Below are positions 26,494-35,883 of a DNA stretch of 64,000 nucleotides, piece by piece. Origin of the DNA: Comamonas sp. Y33R10-2. Lineage in GTDB: Bacteria; Pseudomonadota; Gammaproteobacteria; Burkholderiales; Burkholderiaceae_C. Numbering within the stretch: the first letter of the stretch is position 1; every line of letters starts with the position of its first letter. The notes below the pieces were generated by a model that ran no database searches, was not told where the DNA came from, and saw only the letters and a list, made by a program, of their open reading frames with translations. A program made the translations under genes and the position numbers. Location: the NCBI RefSeq assembly GCF_019355935.1, contig NZ_CP079925.1, forward strand, positions 124,001 through 188,000, given 5' to 3'.

Positions 26494-26521
26494 TCGATGA
26501 AACAGGTAATGGTTCAAAAAA

Positions 26522-27430
26522 ATGCTGCACCTCACCCTTCGTCAGTTTGAGATTTTTTGTGCCGTAGCCCAAAGCGGCACGACGGTTGCTGCTGCACAAG
26601 CTATAGCGCTTTCTCAGTCCGCCACCAGTGCGGCACTGCAGCAGCTTGAAGCGGGTTTGGGCGTGCTACTTTTTGAGCGCGTGGGCAAGCGTTTGGTACT
26701 TAATGATGCGGGCCGAGCTCTGTTGCCGCAGGCTCTGGCGGTACTCGATCAGGCGCGCGATATTGAGCAGGCCTTCTCTGCCAAAACGGCCAACATGCCG
26801 GTTCGCCTGCGTGTTGCAGCTAGCACCACCATAGGCACTTACGCCCTGCCGCAAGTGTTGGCGCGGCTGGCGGTATCTCACCCGCTGGTGCGGGTGGATT
26901 TGCAAATTGCCAATACGCAAGAAGTGGGTGAGGCCGTGCTGGCCATGGATGTGGACATGGGCTTGATTGAAGGGAGTAGCCATTGGGCTGGGCTGGATGT
27001 GCAGCCGTGGCTGCGCGACGAACTAGTCATCGTCGCATCGCCCAGAGATCCGCTGGCTCAGCAGGCCAAACTCAAACCACTGGGCGTAGCCGCACTGCGC
27101 AAAGCCCAATGGCTGCTGCGCGAGCCGGGATCGGGCACGCGTGAGATGGTGGAGCATGCACTGCTACCGCATCTGCACCAATTGCCCGCAGCAGCCACCC
27201 TGGGTAGCTCTGAAGCCATCGCCCGTTGTGTGGAGCAAGGTTTGGGAGTTAGCTGCTTGTCACGCGTGCTGGTGCAGTCGCAGCTTCAAGCCCAAGTGCT
27301 GGAGGTTTTGCCCACCACCTTGCCGCGCCTGTGGCGCAATTTTTCGCTGGTGCAGCGTGCGGGTAAAAGGCGCTCTCCTGCCTTGCAAGCCTTTGTAGAT
27401 GCTTGCAATGCGCAAGTTTTGAGCGCTTAA
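26522..27430 (+). CDS. yeiE: LysR family regulator, YeiE-like
   Basis: 302 residues. The N-terminal helix-turn-helix (LRQFEIFCAVAQSGTTVAAA, then SQSATSAALQQLEAGLGVLL) is typical of LysR. The effector domain starts near residue 90 (VRLRVAASTTIGTYALPQVL), with LREPGSGTREMVEHAL as in the CysB/YeiE group. It is divergent from yeiH with 131 bp between them, the classical arrangement for an activator that also represses itself. The ligand is unknown here. Confidence 0.9.
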   Translation: MLHLTLRQFEIFCAVAQSGTTVAAAQAIALSQSATSAALQQLEAGLGVLLFERVGKRLVLNDAGRALLPQALAVLDQARDIEQAFSAKTANMPVRLRVAASTTIGTYALPQVLARLAVSHPLVRVDLQIANTQEVGEAVLAMDVDMGLIEGSSHWAGLDVQPWLRDELVIVASPRDPLAQQAKLKPLGVAALRKAQWLLREPGSGTREMVEHALLPHLHQLPAAATLGSSEAIARCVEQGLGVSCLSRVLVQSQLQAQVLEVLPTTLPRLWRNFSLVQRAGKRRSPALQAFVDACNAQVLSA

Positions 27431-27670
27431 GAGCCACGAAAACAGCCTTTGATAGGTTGTTGCTTTGACTCGTTTTAAACGTCAATGCAAACGAAAACCT
27501 TCAGTTTTCTGGGTTGTGTTGACTGCTCTAAGCCACAAAGCAAACTATGCCCGCCATCGATTTAATTGCGATGGTTTTGGCTTTTGAGTAGCATTTTTGC
27601 CCCTATATTGGATGCAACAAGTCTGTTGCAGGCAATGCAGCGCTAGACCCTGAAAGCAGGGAGGAACACT
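27431..27670 (+). other. Gap before a small ORF, with possible leader hairpin
   Basis: AT-richer than the flanks. TATATT at 27604-27609, with TTTTGA 16 bp upstream, is a weak promoter. GCAAC-AAGTCT-GTTGC forms a small hairpin near 27612-27628, and GGGAGGAA precedes the next start. CGTTTTAAACG near 27470 is palindromic. Confidence 0.35.
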
Positions 27671-27892
27671 ATGAAAACCATCGACGAAATGCTGCACCTG
27701 GACCTGCTAACGCAAGAGCAGCACCTGCAGATCAGCAATTGGATTGATGGTGCACCATCTCCAGAAGCTATTTTGCAAATGCCTGCGCCCCTGTGGCAGG
27801 CGGTTGAGCGCGCCAGTCAGGCCATGGGCGTGGATGCTGATTTGCAACGCCCGCCTGCGTTAGATGCTGACGGAATAACGCTCGGCCAATAA
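27671..27892 (+). CDS. Small hypothetical protein, 73 aa
   Basis: A strong GGGAGGAA ribosome binding site sits 5-6 bp before the ATG. The sequence starts MKTIDEMLHLDLLTQEQHLQ and contains ISNWIDGAPSPEAILQMP, so it is probably helical. There is no signal peptide, membrane segment or known motif. It resembles the small uncharacterised proteins of Burkholderiales, but I cannot name a family. The convergent gene begins about 60 bp downstream. Confidence 0.7.
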   Translation: MKTIDEMLHLDLLTQEQHLQISNWIDGAPSPEAILQMPAPLWQAVERASQAMGVDADLQRPPALDADGITLGQ

Positions 27893-27954
27893 GGCGTAAA
27901 AATTCTGAGTCAGGCACATGCCTGTGTGCTTTGTGAGCGATTGAGGAATAAAAA

Positions 27955-29646
27955 TCACCGTGTGAATGAGGTCACAGGAATTGGCAAACTAGGTGCTTGC
28001 CATAGATATGTCTCACTCAAAACATTGCGCTCTGAAGCAGGCTCGCTCCAATGTATGCCGAGTAAATCGGCCACTGTCCACGCTGCCCAGTCCGCGCGAA
28101 ATGGCCTGTCTGTGACCCCTTCAGGTAGCGCCTTTGAGGTTGAGTCTTGCCAGAGGATTGCCGGTATGCGGTAGCCAGCCTCTGTGCTTTTACTGTGCCC
28201 TGCATGATTTTTGACATGTCCGACCTCTTGTCCATGGTCTGACAAATAGATCCATGCAAGCCTTTGCCCGGGGCGATTGATGGATTGGGTCAGGCGAAGC
28301 GCTTGCGCGCTGACATGGTCGTTGTAAAGCAGCGCAGAATCGTAGTCTTGGCGTAGGCTGCGAATCCATGAGGAGATGCCTTTTTCCTTCATGGAGGTAT
28401 CGATGATGTCCGCAGCCGCATCAAAAGAGATCTGTTCCTTTGGATAGCGCAATTTGTAGTGGGGATGAGCACCCTGCATGTGAACGACGATGAACTTGCG
28501 TTCAGTCGATGTTTCAAGTGCTTCTTTGAGTTCGTCTAGCATTTCCCCATCGAGCGAGAGGCTGGAGCGCCCCGGGATTCGATTGATCATTTGCACCGTG
28601 TCTGCAAGTTGCGCATGCTGCTGATCGATGGCTATGTCATCGTGATTACTGATCCACCAAACTTTGTAGCCTGAGGCTTTTGCCAGTGCAATCAAGTGAT
28701 GTGAGTCCCTTGAGTCAGGGGCTCCAAAACTAAAGAAGTTGCGTAACGCGGGGAGGGTGCTTGCATCAACAGACCATGCATTGCGCAGCACCGTCATCTG
28801 TGATCCCGAGGCCTGCTGAAGCGCTTGAAGCTGAGGCGTTGTTTGCCTTGGGTACCCGTATAGGGAAAGGTTGTCTCGATTAATGCTTTCACTGAGCATG
28901 AGCACTACAGTGGATGGCCCGTCATGATCGAGGCTAGGTTTTGCATCCATTGCTCGGGCTAGCAATCGGCTGCGCTCTTTATGCTGGTCAGCCAAGCGGC
29001 TGTTTAAGTTCTGTACAGTTTCAGTCCATTTATTCCAGAAGATGACTGGATGAAAACGTCGCCAAGACTTGCTTGAGTATGCGAGGACACATACCAAAAG
29101 TAGTATCAAAGACAGTACCGCTAGTCTTCGCTCTTGCACCTTTGATGTCGACGTGCTCAAGCCGGAAATACGCCATACAAGAAACGCCGCTAAAACCAAG
29201 ACACCGCTGATAAGCAAAAAACTGGGCCAGTGCATTGATAGATATTCAGAGCTTTCACGCCAGTTCGTATTGGCCATGGCTGAGAGAACCATCATGCCGT
29301 CTGGTGGTGTCTGATACAGCTCTAGTAAGTAAGAGCGAGTGGCACCATCCAATGCAAAAAGCATGACCCATGAACAAGCCAGCAAGCGCCGTAACTTCAG
29401 TTGAACAGGGCTGCTGATCGGCCAAGCCAGCCATATGAGCGCAGGCATCATGAGAGTGAACAACTGAGCAATGCGCCGGCCGTCGTATCCCAGGATGATG
29501 AAAAACAGACCAATTGCTGCTAAAGCCAATAGTGCTGGCCAAGAGGCGCGCACTTTGTAAGCTGTGAGGGGCTCATTGCGGAAAGTTTTTTGCTGCAAAG
29601 TGTTCAATAGCCTAAAGTTCGGCTTTTTCAGGAAAGCATTTCTCAA
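27955..29646 (-). CDS. Phosphoethanolamine transferase-like sulfatase (EptC/CptA type)
   Basis: 563 residues. About five membrane helices lie in residues 30-200, then a periplasmic alkaline-phosphatase-fold domain. Sulfatase-fold features are LSESINRDNLSLYGYPRQTT (about 255), WWISNHDD, VVHMQGAHPHY and the metal site YLSDHGQEVG (about 480). Such enzymes transfer phosphoethanolamine to lipid A or core sugars. In the nucleophile motif the residue after Glu is Ser rather than the usual Thr. The coding sequence is AT-richer than its neighbours and stands alone, which may indicate transfer. Confidence 0.82.
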   Translation of the reverse strand: MRNAFLKKPNFRLLNTLQQKTFRNEPLTAYKVRASWPALLALAAIGLFFIILGYDGRRIAQLFTLMMPALIWLAWPISSPVQLKLRRLLACSWVMLFALDGATRSYLLELYQTPPDGMMVLSAMANTNWRESSEYLSMHWPSFLLISGVLVLAAFLVWRISGLSTSTSKVQERRLAVLSLILLLVCVLAYSSKSWRRFHPVIFWNKWTETVQNLNSRLADQHKERSRLLARAMDAKPSLDHDGPSTVVLMLSESINRDNLSLYGYPRQTTPQLQALQQASGSQMTVLRNAWSVDASTLPALRNFFSFGAPDSRDSHHLIALAKASGYKVWWISNHDDIAIDQQHAQLADTVQMINRIPGRSSLSLDGEMLDELKEALETSTERKFIVVHMQGAHPHYKLRYPKEQISFDAAADIIDTSMKEKGISSWIRSLRQDYDSALLYNDHVSAQALRLTQSINRPGQRLAWIYLSDHGQEVGHVKNHAGHSKSTEAGYRIPAILWQDSTSKALPEGVTDRPFRADWAAWTVADLLGIHWSEPASERNVLSETYLWQAPSLPIPVTSFTR

Positions 29647-29674
29647 TCAAAACCAGCACAGCCTGCTCTGGTTT

Positions 29675-30175
29675 TTACTTTACCGGGATAGGTGTGCTGC
29701 GCGGCACGGGTACGGCGGCGACGCTGTTTTGTGGCGAGCCTTCAATGACGCGATCTGAATACGTCATATAGACCAGCGCATTGCGCTTGGTGTCCACCAT
29801 GCGCACCACGCGCAGGCGTTTGAACAGCAGCGAGGTGCGTTCGGTAAACACATCTTCTTGCTGCTTGAGTGGTGTGGGGAACTGAATATCGCCTGTGGAC
29901 TGGCAGGCGATAGAGGCTTCAGAGCGGTCTTCGGCCAGACCCAAGCCTCCCTTGATGCCGCCAGTCTTGGCACGCGAGACATAGCAAGTCACGCCCGGAA
30001 CCTTGGGGTCATCATAGGCATCGACCACGATTTTGTGATCTGGGCCAATCCATTTAAAGACGGTGTCCACAGCGCCAATTTGCTCGGCATGGCTCATGCC
30101 AACAAAGGCCATGGTGCCAATAGCAGCGGCGCCCGTAAAAAGGGCAGCGGAGAGCAATTTCGTAATAGTTCGCAT
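29675..30175 (-). CDS. creA: CreA family periplasmic protein
   Basis: 166 residues from the ATG at 30175. A signal peptide ([20 protein letters not shown], ending near SHA-EQ) precedes the mature part. [40 protein letters not shown], then [12 protein letters not shown], are the CreA hallmarks with two cysteines. The C-terminus carries an extra proline-rich tail ([12 protein letters not shown]). Function in the family is unknown, and the CreBCD regulators are not adjacent. Confidence 0.9.
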   Translation of the reverse strand: MRTITKLLSAALFTGAAAIGTMAFVGMSHAEQIGAVDTVFKWIGPDHKIVVDAYDDPKVPGVTCYVSRAKTGGIKGGLGLAEDRSEASIACQSTGDIQFPTPLKQQEDVFTERTSLLFKRLRVVRMVDTKRNALVYMTYSDRVIEGSPQNSVAAVPVPRSTPIPVK

Positions 30176-30441
30176 GGCGTATGGGTTAACCCGTGTTAAA
30201 TCGCTGGGCATTGTGCCCTATGCGCATCGTAGAGCAAGTGTGGTGACGACAATGGAGGTCTGCGGTTAGGGCTCATAAACGCAGCCCCGTCTTTGGGCAT
30301 AGACAGCGCAACTGGCTCACAGCCGGTGTCTGCGCCTCGCCTCTGAGCCAATCCCTTGCTGGATTGAGACTGCTACTGCGGCAGCCGCTTTTTTCACGTT
30401 GTTATGTTCATGCCGAGCTTTATGGGCTGCGGCTGTTTTTT

Positions 30442-31701
30442 ATGTCGGCTTCTGCTCCCATTCCAGCTTCTGCCTCTGCCTCTGCCTCTGCATCCGCTTC
30501 CGCTTCCGCTTCCGCTTCCGCGCCATCGACAGGTTTAAGCGCTTCTTCCTTGCTGCTGATGGCCCTGGCTTGCGGCCTGTGCTCTGGCGGCAATTACTTC
30601 AATCAGCCTTTGCTTCACTCGATTGCTCAGCATTTTGAAGTGAGTGAATCTGCTGCCGCCACCAGCGTGACGCTGGCGCAAGTGGCCTATGCCTGCGGTT
30701 TGCTGCTGCTGGCCCCATTGGGCGACAAGTTGCAGCGCCGGGGATTGGCCGTCACCCTAATGTTGCTGGCAGCGGTGGCCCAAGCGTTGTGCGGCTTTGC
30801 CTCCAGCCTGCCTATGTTTTTATGGGGGACTTTGCTGGCGGGCTTGTTCTCTGTAGCCGCGCAGGTGCTGGTGCCTATGGCTGCCATGTTGGCACTGCCC
30901 GGGCAAAGCGGGCGTGCTGTGGGCTGGGTGATGAGCGGGCTGCTACTGGGCATTTTGTTGGCGCGCAGCGTGGCGGGCATCGTCTCGGATGCCTGGGGCT
31001 GGCAGGCCGTATACCAAGGTGCTGCGGTGGTGATGGCGGTGGTGGCACTGTGGCTGTGGAAGGCATTGCCCGCGTCGCGCAACCCCAGTCCTGTGAGTTA
31101 TCCACAAGTGCTTCGAAGCATGTGGAGCTTGCTGCGAACTCAGCCGGGCCTGCGTCAGCGCACGCTGGTGAGCGCATTGGCTTTTGCATCATGCAGCGTG
31201 TTGTTCTCCACCATGGCGCTGCAACTATCTAGTGGGCCGCTGGGTTTGAATGATGGGCAGATAGGGCTTATCGGTTTAGCGGGTGCTGCGGGTGCATTGG
31301 TGGCAACGCAAGCAGGGCGTTTGGTGGATAAAGGCTTAGGCCGCGTAAGTTGCGCCATTGGTGCGCTGGCGCTTTTGCTTGCATGGCCAATGTTGTGGGT
31401 GGGTGGAGCTAACTTAGGTTGGTTTGTGCTGGGTATGGTAGTGATTGATCTGGGCCTGCAATGCTTGAACATCACCAACCAAGCTACCGTGGCGCAACTG
31501 CTTCCTATCGCTCGTGGCCGCATGAATGCGGTTTACATGACGGGTTACTTCATCGGCGCAGCTGCGGGTTCAGCATTGGGTTCGTTGGCGTGGAGCATCA
31601 ACGGCTGGCAGGGCGCTTGCGCACTGGGTATGGCGCTGGCGTTGCTTGCGGGACTGTGCACTTTCAAGATGCGCAAGACTCACATGTTGATTGCCGCTTA
31701 A
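30442..31701 (+). CDS. MFS transporter with (Ala-Ser)n N-terminus
   Basis: 419 residues from the ATG at 30442. Twelve hydrophobic segments are visible, starting at LLLMALACGLCSGGNYFNQP. The inter-helix motif is LAPLGDKLQRRGL (usual G-x-L-x-D-R-x-G-R-R position), and the halves are joined near residue 200. It resembles small-molecule efflux MFS proteins. The N-terminal tail (about residues 2-30) is encoded by a hexanucleotide repeat and reads as alternating Ala and Ser. The substrate is unknown. Confidence 0.85.
   Translation: MSASAPIPASASASASASASASASASAPSTGLSASSLLLMALACGLCSGGNYFNQPLLHSIAQHFEVSESAAATSVTLAQVAYACGLLLLAPLGDKLQRRGLAVTLMLLAAVAQALCGFASSLPMFLWGTLLAGLFSVAAQVLVPMAAMLALPGQSGRAVGWVMSGLLLGILLARSVAGIVSDAWGWQAVYQGAAVVMAVVALWLWKALPASRNPSPVSYPQVLRSMWSLLRTQPGLRQRTLVSALAFASCSVLFSTMALQLSSGPLGLNDGQIGLIGLAGAAGALVATQAGRLVDKGLGRVSCAIGALALLLAWPMLWVGGANLGWFVLGMVVIDLGLQCLNITNQATVAQLLPIARGRMNAVYMTGYFIGAAAGSALGSLAWSINGWQGACALGMALALLAGLCTFKMRKTHMLIAA
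30468..30524 (+). repeat. Hexanucleotide microsatellite in the MFS gene
   Basis: Tandem TCTGCC units followed by TCCGCT units, about nine in all. The 6-bp period encodes Ser-Ala, so changes in copy number keep the frame. Confidence 0.85.
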
Positions 31702-31721
31702 GAGTCATCAGCCCCTTTGAT

Positions 31722-32720
31722 TTACTCAGTGTTGCCCTTGGCGCGGCGAATTTCCTGCTTGAGCAAGTCCAGCAGCTCGTCTCGAATGGTGGCTTTGATG
31801 TGATTGGGGAAGAACAGCGCTGTGCTGCCATTGATGCGCATTTCTTTGCCGTCTTCGCTGTAGTCCAACGTACGTTCGTCCGCCTCGGCCAGAGGTATGC
31901 GTAACGGATCTTCCATCAAGTCTTTGCTATAGATCGCTTTCCCCGTCAGGGCCGTGCCATAAGGGCCTCCGAACAAGGGAAAGTCCACCAGCGCGAGATG
32001 CAGGGTTTCACCATCGGGAATGCGAAATTTGGCGCTGACCTTGCCGAGCTTTTTGGCATCACCAGCCACATTCCCCGCCAGAAGATTGCCGCTGATTCCG
32101 TGCTGGCTGACAAACTGGGCCACATCTATGGGCTTGGCCTCAATGCGTCGCAAAGTAGCATGACTCTGGTGATAGTTCAGAACGGCGGCTATCACGGTTT
32201 GCAAAAAGCTCAGAACCTGCTGCTGCTGAGTGGCCACATCGGAGTTCTCCAGCTTGGCCCAGTCTTTCCAAGTCTGAAACTGTTTCCCCAACTGCTGCAC
32301 AAAGCTGGGCACATCTTGCGCAGAGCCAGGTAGCGCGAAGGCTCGTGGTAGAGGTGCTTGGCTCAGAACGCTGAAGTCATCTTGCAGATAGACCGCCTGA
32401 TCGGTCAATAAAAAGCCTTGTGAAAGTCGGTTGCCGGTAAAACGAGTGGCTATGTGGTAACCCAGAAACAGAAGCGGCACTTCTTCACCGACCAAGGGCT
32501 TGGGTAATAGCAGTTGCACATAAGCTTTTTCGAAGACTTCGGGCGCGTCTTCGTATTGAGCATGGTTTTGCTGGTCAGGCAGAAATATGGAGTGGCTCAA
32601 AACAGGCTCTGCCGAAGTGGCAAGCGAATCCACCAAACTTCGCAGCGCTTGTGCGTGCTGCTGAGTTGTTAAGGGAAGCTCGCTAATGTAGTTTTGCCAG
32701 GGCATTGCTTCAGTGCTCAT
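31722..32720 (-). CDS. Conserved hypothetical protein, 332 aa
   Basis: Starts MSTEAMPWQNYISELPLTTQ, with no signal peptide or membrane segment. Notable stretches are VPLLFLGYHIATRFTGNRLS, TWKDWAKLENSD and the C-terminal NGSTALFFPNHIKATIRDEL, with a lysine-rich end. Composition is that of a soluble cytoplasmic protein. I do not recognise a family. It is convergent with the MFS gene (20 bp gap) and separated from the TonB receptor by an AT-rich 193 bp that should hold its promoter. Confidence 0.75.
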   Translation of the reverse strand: MSTEAMPWQNYISELPLTTQQHAQALRSLVDSLATSAEPVLSHSIFLPDQQNHAQYEDAPEVFEKAYVQLLLPKPLVGEEVPLLFLGYHIATRFTGNRLSQGFLLTDQAVYLQDDFSVLSQAPLPRAFALPGSAQDVPSFVQQLGKQFQTWKDWAKLENSDVATQQQQVLSFLQTVIAAVLNYHQSHATLRRIEAKPIDVAQFVSQHGISGNLLAGNVAGDAKKLGKVSAKFRIPDGETLHLALVDFPLFGGPYGTALTGKAIYSKDLMEDPLRIPLAEADERTLDYSEDGKEMRINGSTALFFPNHIKATIRDELLDLLKQEIRRAKGNTE

Positions 32721-32913
32721 GCTTGCTTTCCGGTTCTAGATGGCGATCGTGTGTCCTTGATAATAACCAATGGCTATTAAATAATTAATTCCTATATAAA
32801 TTTACTTCAATCAATTGAGAGCGCTGATTCGGTGCAGCTTGTGTATTCACAGGTACTGAGCCGCAGAGCAGGCCATGGCCCCGCTTTGCGGCGGCGCGTT
32901 ATTTCAGTCGACC

Positions 32914-35241
32914 CTAGAGATCCCAGCGCAGCGAAGCCGTGTATGTGCGCTGCGGATAGGGATGAAAGTTCCAGTACTGGGCGTTATTGGCGTTGTCCAC
33001 GCCCAATGCTGCTGAAAGCCGCTTGTCGATTTGATAGCGGGCGCGCAGGTCAACGCTGAAGTACTTGCTGGCCCCGAAATAGGTGTCGGCGTTGACGTCG
33101 CTGTTGTCCAGATTCGAGTACTGGCGGCCGCTATAGCGCGCAGCCACCGTCAGCGCCCAGCGGTCTGTGGGCTGATAAGTGGCATAGGCCGTGGCACGCC
33201 AGCGTGGCACGCGGGGCTGCCATTTGCCGATGCTGGCCGGGTTGGCGGCATTGGCCACGATCTTCGAGTTGGCAAAGGTCAGGCTGGCCCCCAGATCAAG
33301 TCCTCGCACCAGCACCGATTGCGCCGAGTAGGCCAGCTCAAGCCCTGTGGTGCGAACCTTGTCTACGTTCTGCACGGCCGAGGTAGTGGTTCCGGGAATC
33401 AGCTGGCTGTAGAGCGCGTCTTTGGTGGCTTCATGAAACAGCGTGGCGCGCAGCAGGCCTGTACCGAAAGAGCTCACCAAGTTTTGCTCGGCACTCAACT
33501 CGCTGGTCCAGGACTTTTCGGGATGCAGGTTGGGGTTGTTGATGAACGAGAGCACGCCGCCCGATGTCGTCCCATACAGCTCACCCACGGTAGGAAAGCG
33601 CACGGCGCGGCCCAGCGATGCTTTGAGCGTGGTGTGGCGCGCCAGCTGGTACGCCAGCGCGGCCTTGGGTGAGAAATGCGCGTCGCTGCGCTGGGTGTAA
33701 TTCAGTTGGCTGCTGGCGGTGGCTGTGCGGCCCTGGCTGGCAATCCAGTCTTCCCAGCGCAGGCCCAGAACGGCTTTCCAGTCTTTGGCTAACTGCCAGC
33801 TGTCCTGTGCCCAGACATAGCGCGTTTCAGTCCGCCCGCCGACTTGGCTGACCAGCGATTGCTCGTTGGCAGGGTCGGATTGCCAGTCCCCCGCTACGTT
33901 GAATTTGCGGATGTCTAAGTGGTAGGCATCGCGGCCCAGGCCGAAGTCCACGATATGCGCGCCCTGCAAGCCCAATATGTTGTTCTGTCTCCATGTGCCT
34001 TTGGCCGCCAGCGTGTTCCAGCCTGTGCCGTTCTGGTCTTGCAGCGTGCCGTTACCGCCGGTGGTGGCCGCTGGCAGGGCAATTGTCGGTACGCGCTGCT
34101 GATCCTTGCCGTAGTCGTACAGGCTGGCGCTCAGTTCCCAGTCCAAGCTGGCTTGCGTGTGGCTTTTGAGGGAGACCCCATGCATGGTGTGGGTCTGGCT
34201 GTCGTTGGACAGGCCAAACGCCGTGGGAGAGAGGTTGTAGGTCTTGCCGCTGATATTCACCGCTCCGCTGTAGATGGGCTGGCCGCTCGGCCCTTTGAGA
34301 TAGCTTTCAGAGCGGCCCTTGGCATCGTTTTGCCACCAACCCAGCGTGTAACTGGCGCGCAGCGTGGGCGTGATGTCGTAGGCCAGCTTGATCTTGGCGT
34401 GATCCTGCTGCGTGCGGTACTGCGTGCCCGCGCCCAGAATGAGCCAGGGCTGGTTGGTGATGTTGAGCCCTGCCACCGCTCCGGTGACAGGGGTGGCTGC
34501 ACTGCTCGCCACGCCTGCGGATTGCAGCACGGTAGGGAAGGTCAGCGGTTGGCCGTTGCTGTCAGTGTGGTTGAGATTGATCCAGAACGACCAGTCGCCG
34601 CTTTTGCTGCCGATGGAGGCGCTGCTGTTCCAGCTGTTGAAGGTGCTGTTGCTGCCGTAGAGCTGATTGGGCTGGGATGAATAGCCTGCGCTCACATGGG
34701 CTTCCAGCTTGTCCGGCATGCGTGTCACATAGTCCACCACGGCGCCTGCGGAATTGCCGGGGTAGGCGGCTGAGAACGGGCCGTACATGACATCGACGCG
34801 CTCGATTTCTTCAGGTGTCACAAGACCCCAGCGCGGTGCGTAGTTGCTGCCGTTGGCTACGCCGTTTCCCAGAAAGTTGGAAAGCAAAATCCCATCCGCA
34901 TACACGGCAGAGCGCGCGCTATTGCCCGTGCCCGATGCGCGGGTGGAGAGGATGGCGTGGTTGTAATCGCCGATGTAGCGCTTGCGCACCAGCAGGCTGG
35001 GCAGGTATTTGAGGGCGTCTTCGCTGTCGGTCGCGTTGATGCGGGTCTCAATCTCTTGGCGGGTGATGCCTTCAATAGTGGTGGGAATTTGCCTGGGCAG
35101 TGAGCTGGGTTGGCCGCCGTTGACGGTGACGACCCCCAGCGTTTTGCTGCGTTCGGGCTGATCGCTAGGCCCCGCTGATGTTTGCGCTAGGCACGGCCAT
35201 GCCATGCCACTGATCAAGAGCGGCAAAAAATGCTTTTTCAT
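32914..35241 (-). CDS. TonB-dependent outer-membrane receptor
   Basis: 775 residues. The signal peptide (LLISGMAWPCLAQ) is followed by a plug domain with IEGITRQEIETRINATDSED and STRASGTGNSARSAVYADG, then VDVMYGPFSAAYPGNSAGAV. The remainder alternates like a 22-strand barrel, with plug-barrel landmarks such as RAVRFPTVGELYG and NNPNLHPEKSW. It ends TYTASLRWDL with a Leu rather than the usual Phe. The DUF2946 gene upstream hints at copper or another metal complex (OprC-like), which is inference. Confidence 0.9.
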   Translation of the reverse strand: MKKHFLPLLISGMAWPCLAQTSAGPSDQPERSKTLGVVTVNGGQPSSLPRQIPTTIEGITRQEIETRINATDSEDALKYLPSLLVRKRYIGDYNHAILSTRASGTGNSARSAVYADGILLSNFLGNGVANGSNYAPRWGLVTPEEIERVDVMYGPFSAAYPGNSAGAVVDYVTRMPDKLEAHVSAGYSSQPNQLYGSNSTFNSWNSSASIGSKSGDWSFWINLNHTDSNGQPLTFPTVLQSAGVASSAATPVTGAVAGLNITNQPWLILGAGTQYRTQQDHAKIKLAYDITPTLRASYTLGWWQNDAKGRSESYLKGPSGQPIYSGAVNISGKTYNLSPTAFGLSNDSQTHTMHGVSLKSHTQASLDWELSASLYDYGKDQQRVPTIALPAATTGGNGTLQDQNGTGWNTLAAKGTWRQNNILGLQGAHIVDFGLGRDAYHLDIRKFNVAGDWQSDPANEQSLVSQVGGRTETRYVWAQDSWQLAKDWKAVLGLRWEDWIASQGRTATASSQLNYTQRSDAHFSPKAALAYQLARHTTLKASLGRAVRFPTVGELYGTTSGGVLSFINNPNLHPEKSWTSELSAEQNLVSSFGTGLLRATLFHEATKDALYSQLIPGTTTSAVQNVDKVRTTGLELAYSAQSVLVRGLDLGASLTFANSKIVANAANPASIGKWQPRVPRWRATAYATYQPTDRWALTVAARYSGRQYSNLDNSDVNADTYFGASKYFSVDLRARYQIDKRLSAALGVDNANNAQYWNFHPYPQRTYTASLRWDL

Positions 35242-35277
35242 GAATGCTTACCTTGGGACATAGCAGTCCCTATGAAT

Positions 35278-35330
35278 TTGATAGCAGCTAGTCCTTGTTG
35301 CATAAAGACTAGAGGCGAAAATCAATCAAA
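35278..35330 (+). repeat. Palindromic repeat (family A), between DUF2946 gene and TonB receptor
   Basis: TTGATAGCAGCTAGTCCTTG, then AAAGACTAGAGGCGAAAATC. The CTAGTC/GACTAG arms pair at exact spacing. Confidence 0.82.
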
Positions 35331-35754
35331 GGTAAGACGCAGGAGGCCCACGCGCAGGCAAAGGCGCTGCGGTAATAGATGCAAGGCGAGCCCGCTGCAC
35401 CGGTTGCAATGCATGGTGCAGCGGCAACTCTGTAGGCACAGGCAGTCGCAGCACGGGCGGTGGTGGCGCTGCGTGAGGTAGGCACATGGGGCAGTCAAGA
35501 TGCCCGGCGCTTAAGGCTGTGTGATCACTGCTTTCGTTATCGCTTTCCGTATCACCAACGGCAACCATCTTCATTGCACCGGTGCTGGTGCAGATCAGCT
35601 CAAAGCCTTGAGACTGAATCAGCGGTGCAGCGCTTGCCACGCCTATGGACAATGCAAACCATGCCAGCACACACCGGCCCAGAAAGCAGGTGGCAATGCG
35701 GCGAAGTGCGTGCAAAGGCATGAAGCGAATGGTGGTGACAGCTGCCCGGATCAT
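35326..35754 (-). CDS. DUF2946-like protein with HxxCPxC motif
   Basis: 142 residues, or 131 from a second ATG at 35721. A membrane or signal segment (CFLGRCVLAWFALSIGVASA) is followed by a short soluble part with the metal-ligand-like GHLDCPMCLPHAAPPPP. The tail is proline-rich and ends at the repeat element. DUF2946 proteins typically sit beside copper or heavy-metal TonB receptors, as here, with the receptor downstream on the same strand. A role in metal handling is likely but unproven. Confidence 0.72.
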   Translation of the reverse strand: MIRAAVTTIRFMPLHALRRIATCFLGRCVLAWFALSIGVASAAPLIQSQGFELICTSTGAMKMVAVGDTESDNESSDHTALSAGHLDCPMCLPHAAPPPPVLRLPVPTELPLHHALQPVQRARLASITAAPLPARGPPASYL

Positions 35755-35834
35755 ACGGCGTTTGCCAGTGGCGAGTATGCGTAAAAACCGCCAATAGTGC
35801 TTTTGCCGCCTGCGTTCAATGCTCTGTTTTTAAT

Positions 35835-35862
35835 AACAAAACCCGGCGCAAGGCCGGGCTTT
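35835..35862 (-). terminator. Terminator after cphA
   Basis: On the minus strand, CCCGGC-CTTGC-GCCGGG followed by TTTTGTT. It lies about 20 bp past the cphA stop. Confidence 0.75.
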
Positions 35863-35883
35863 GTGGGTGGGGCAGCTCAGCGC

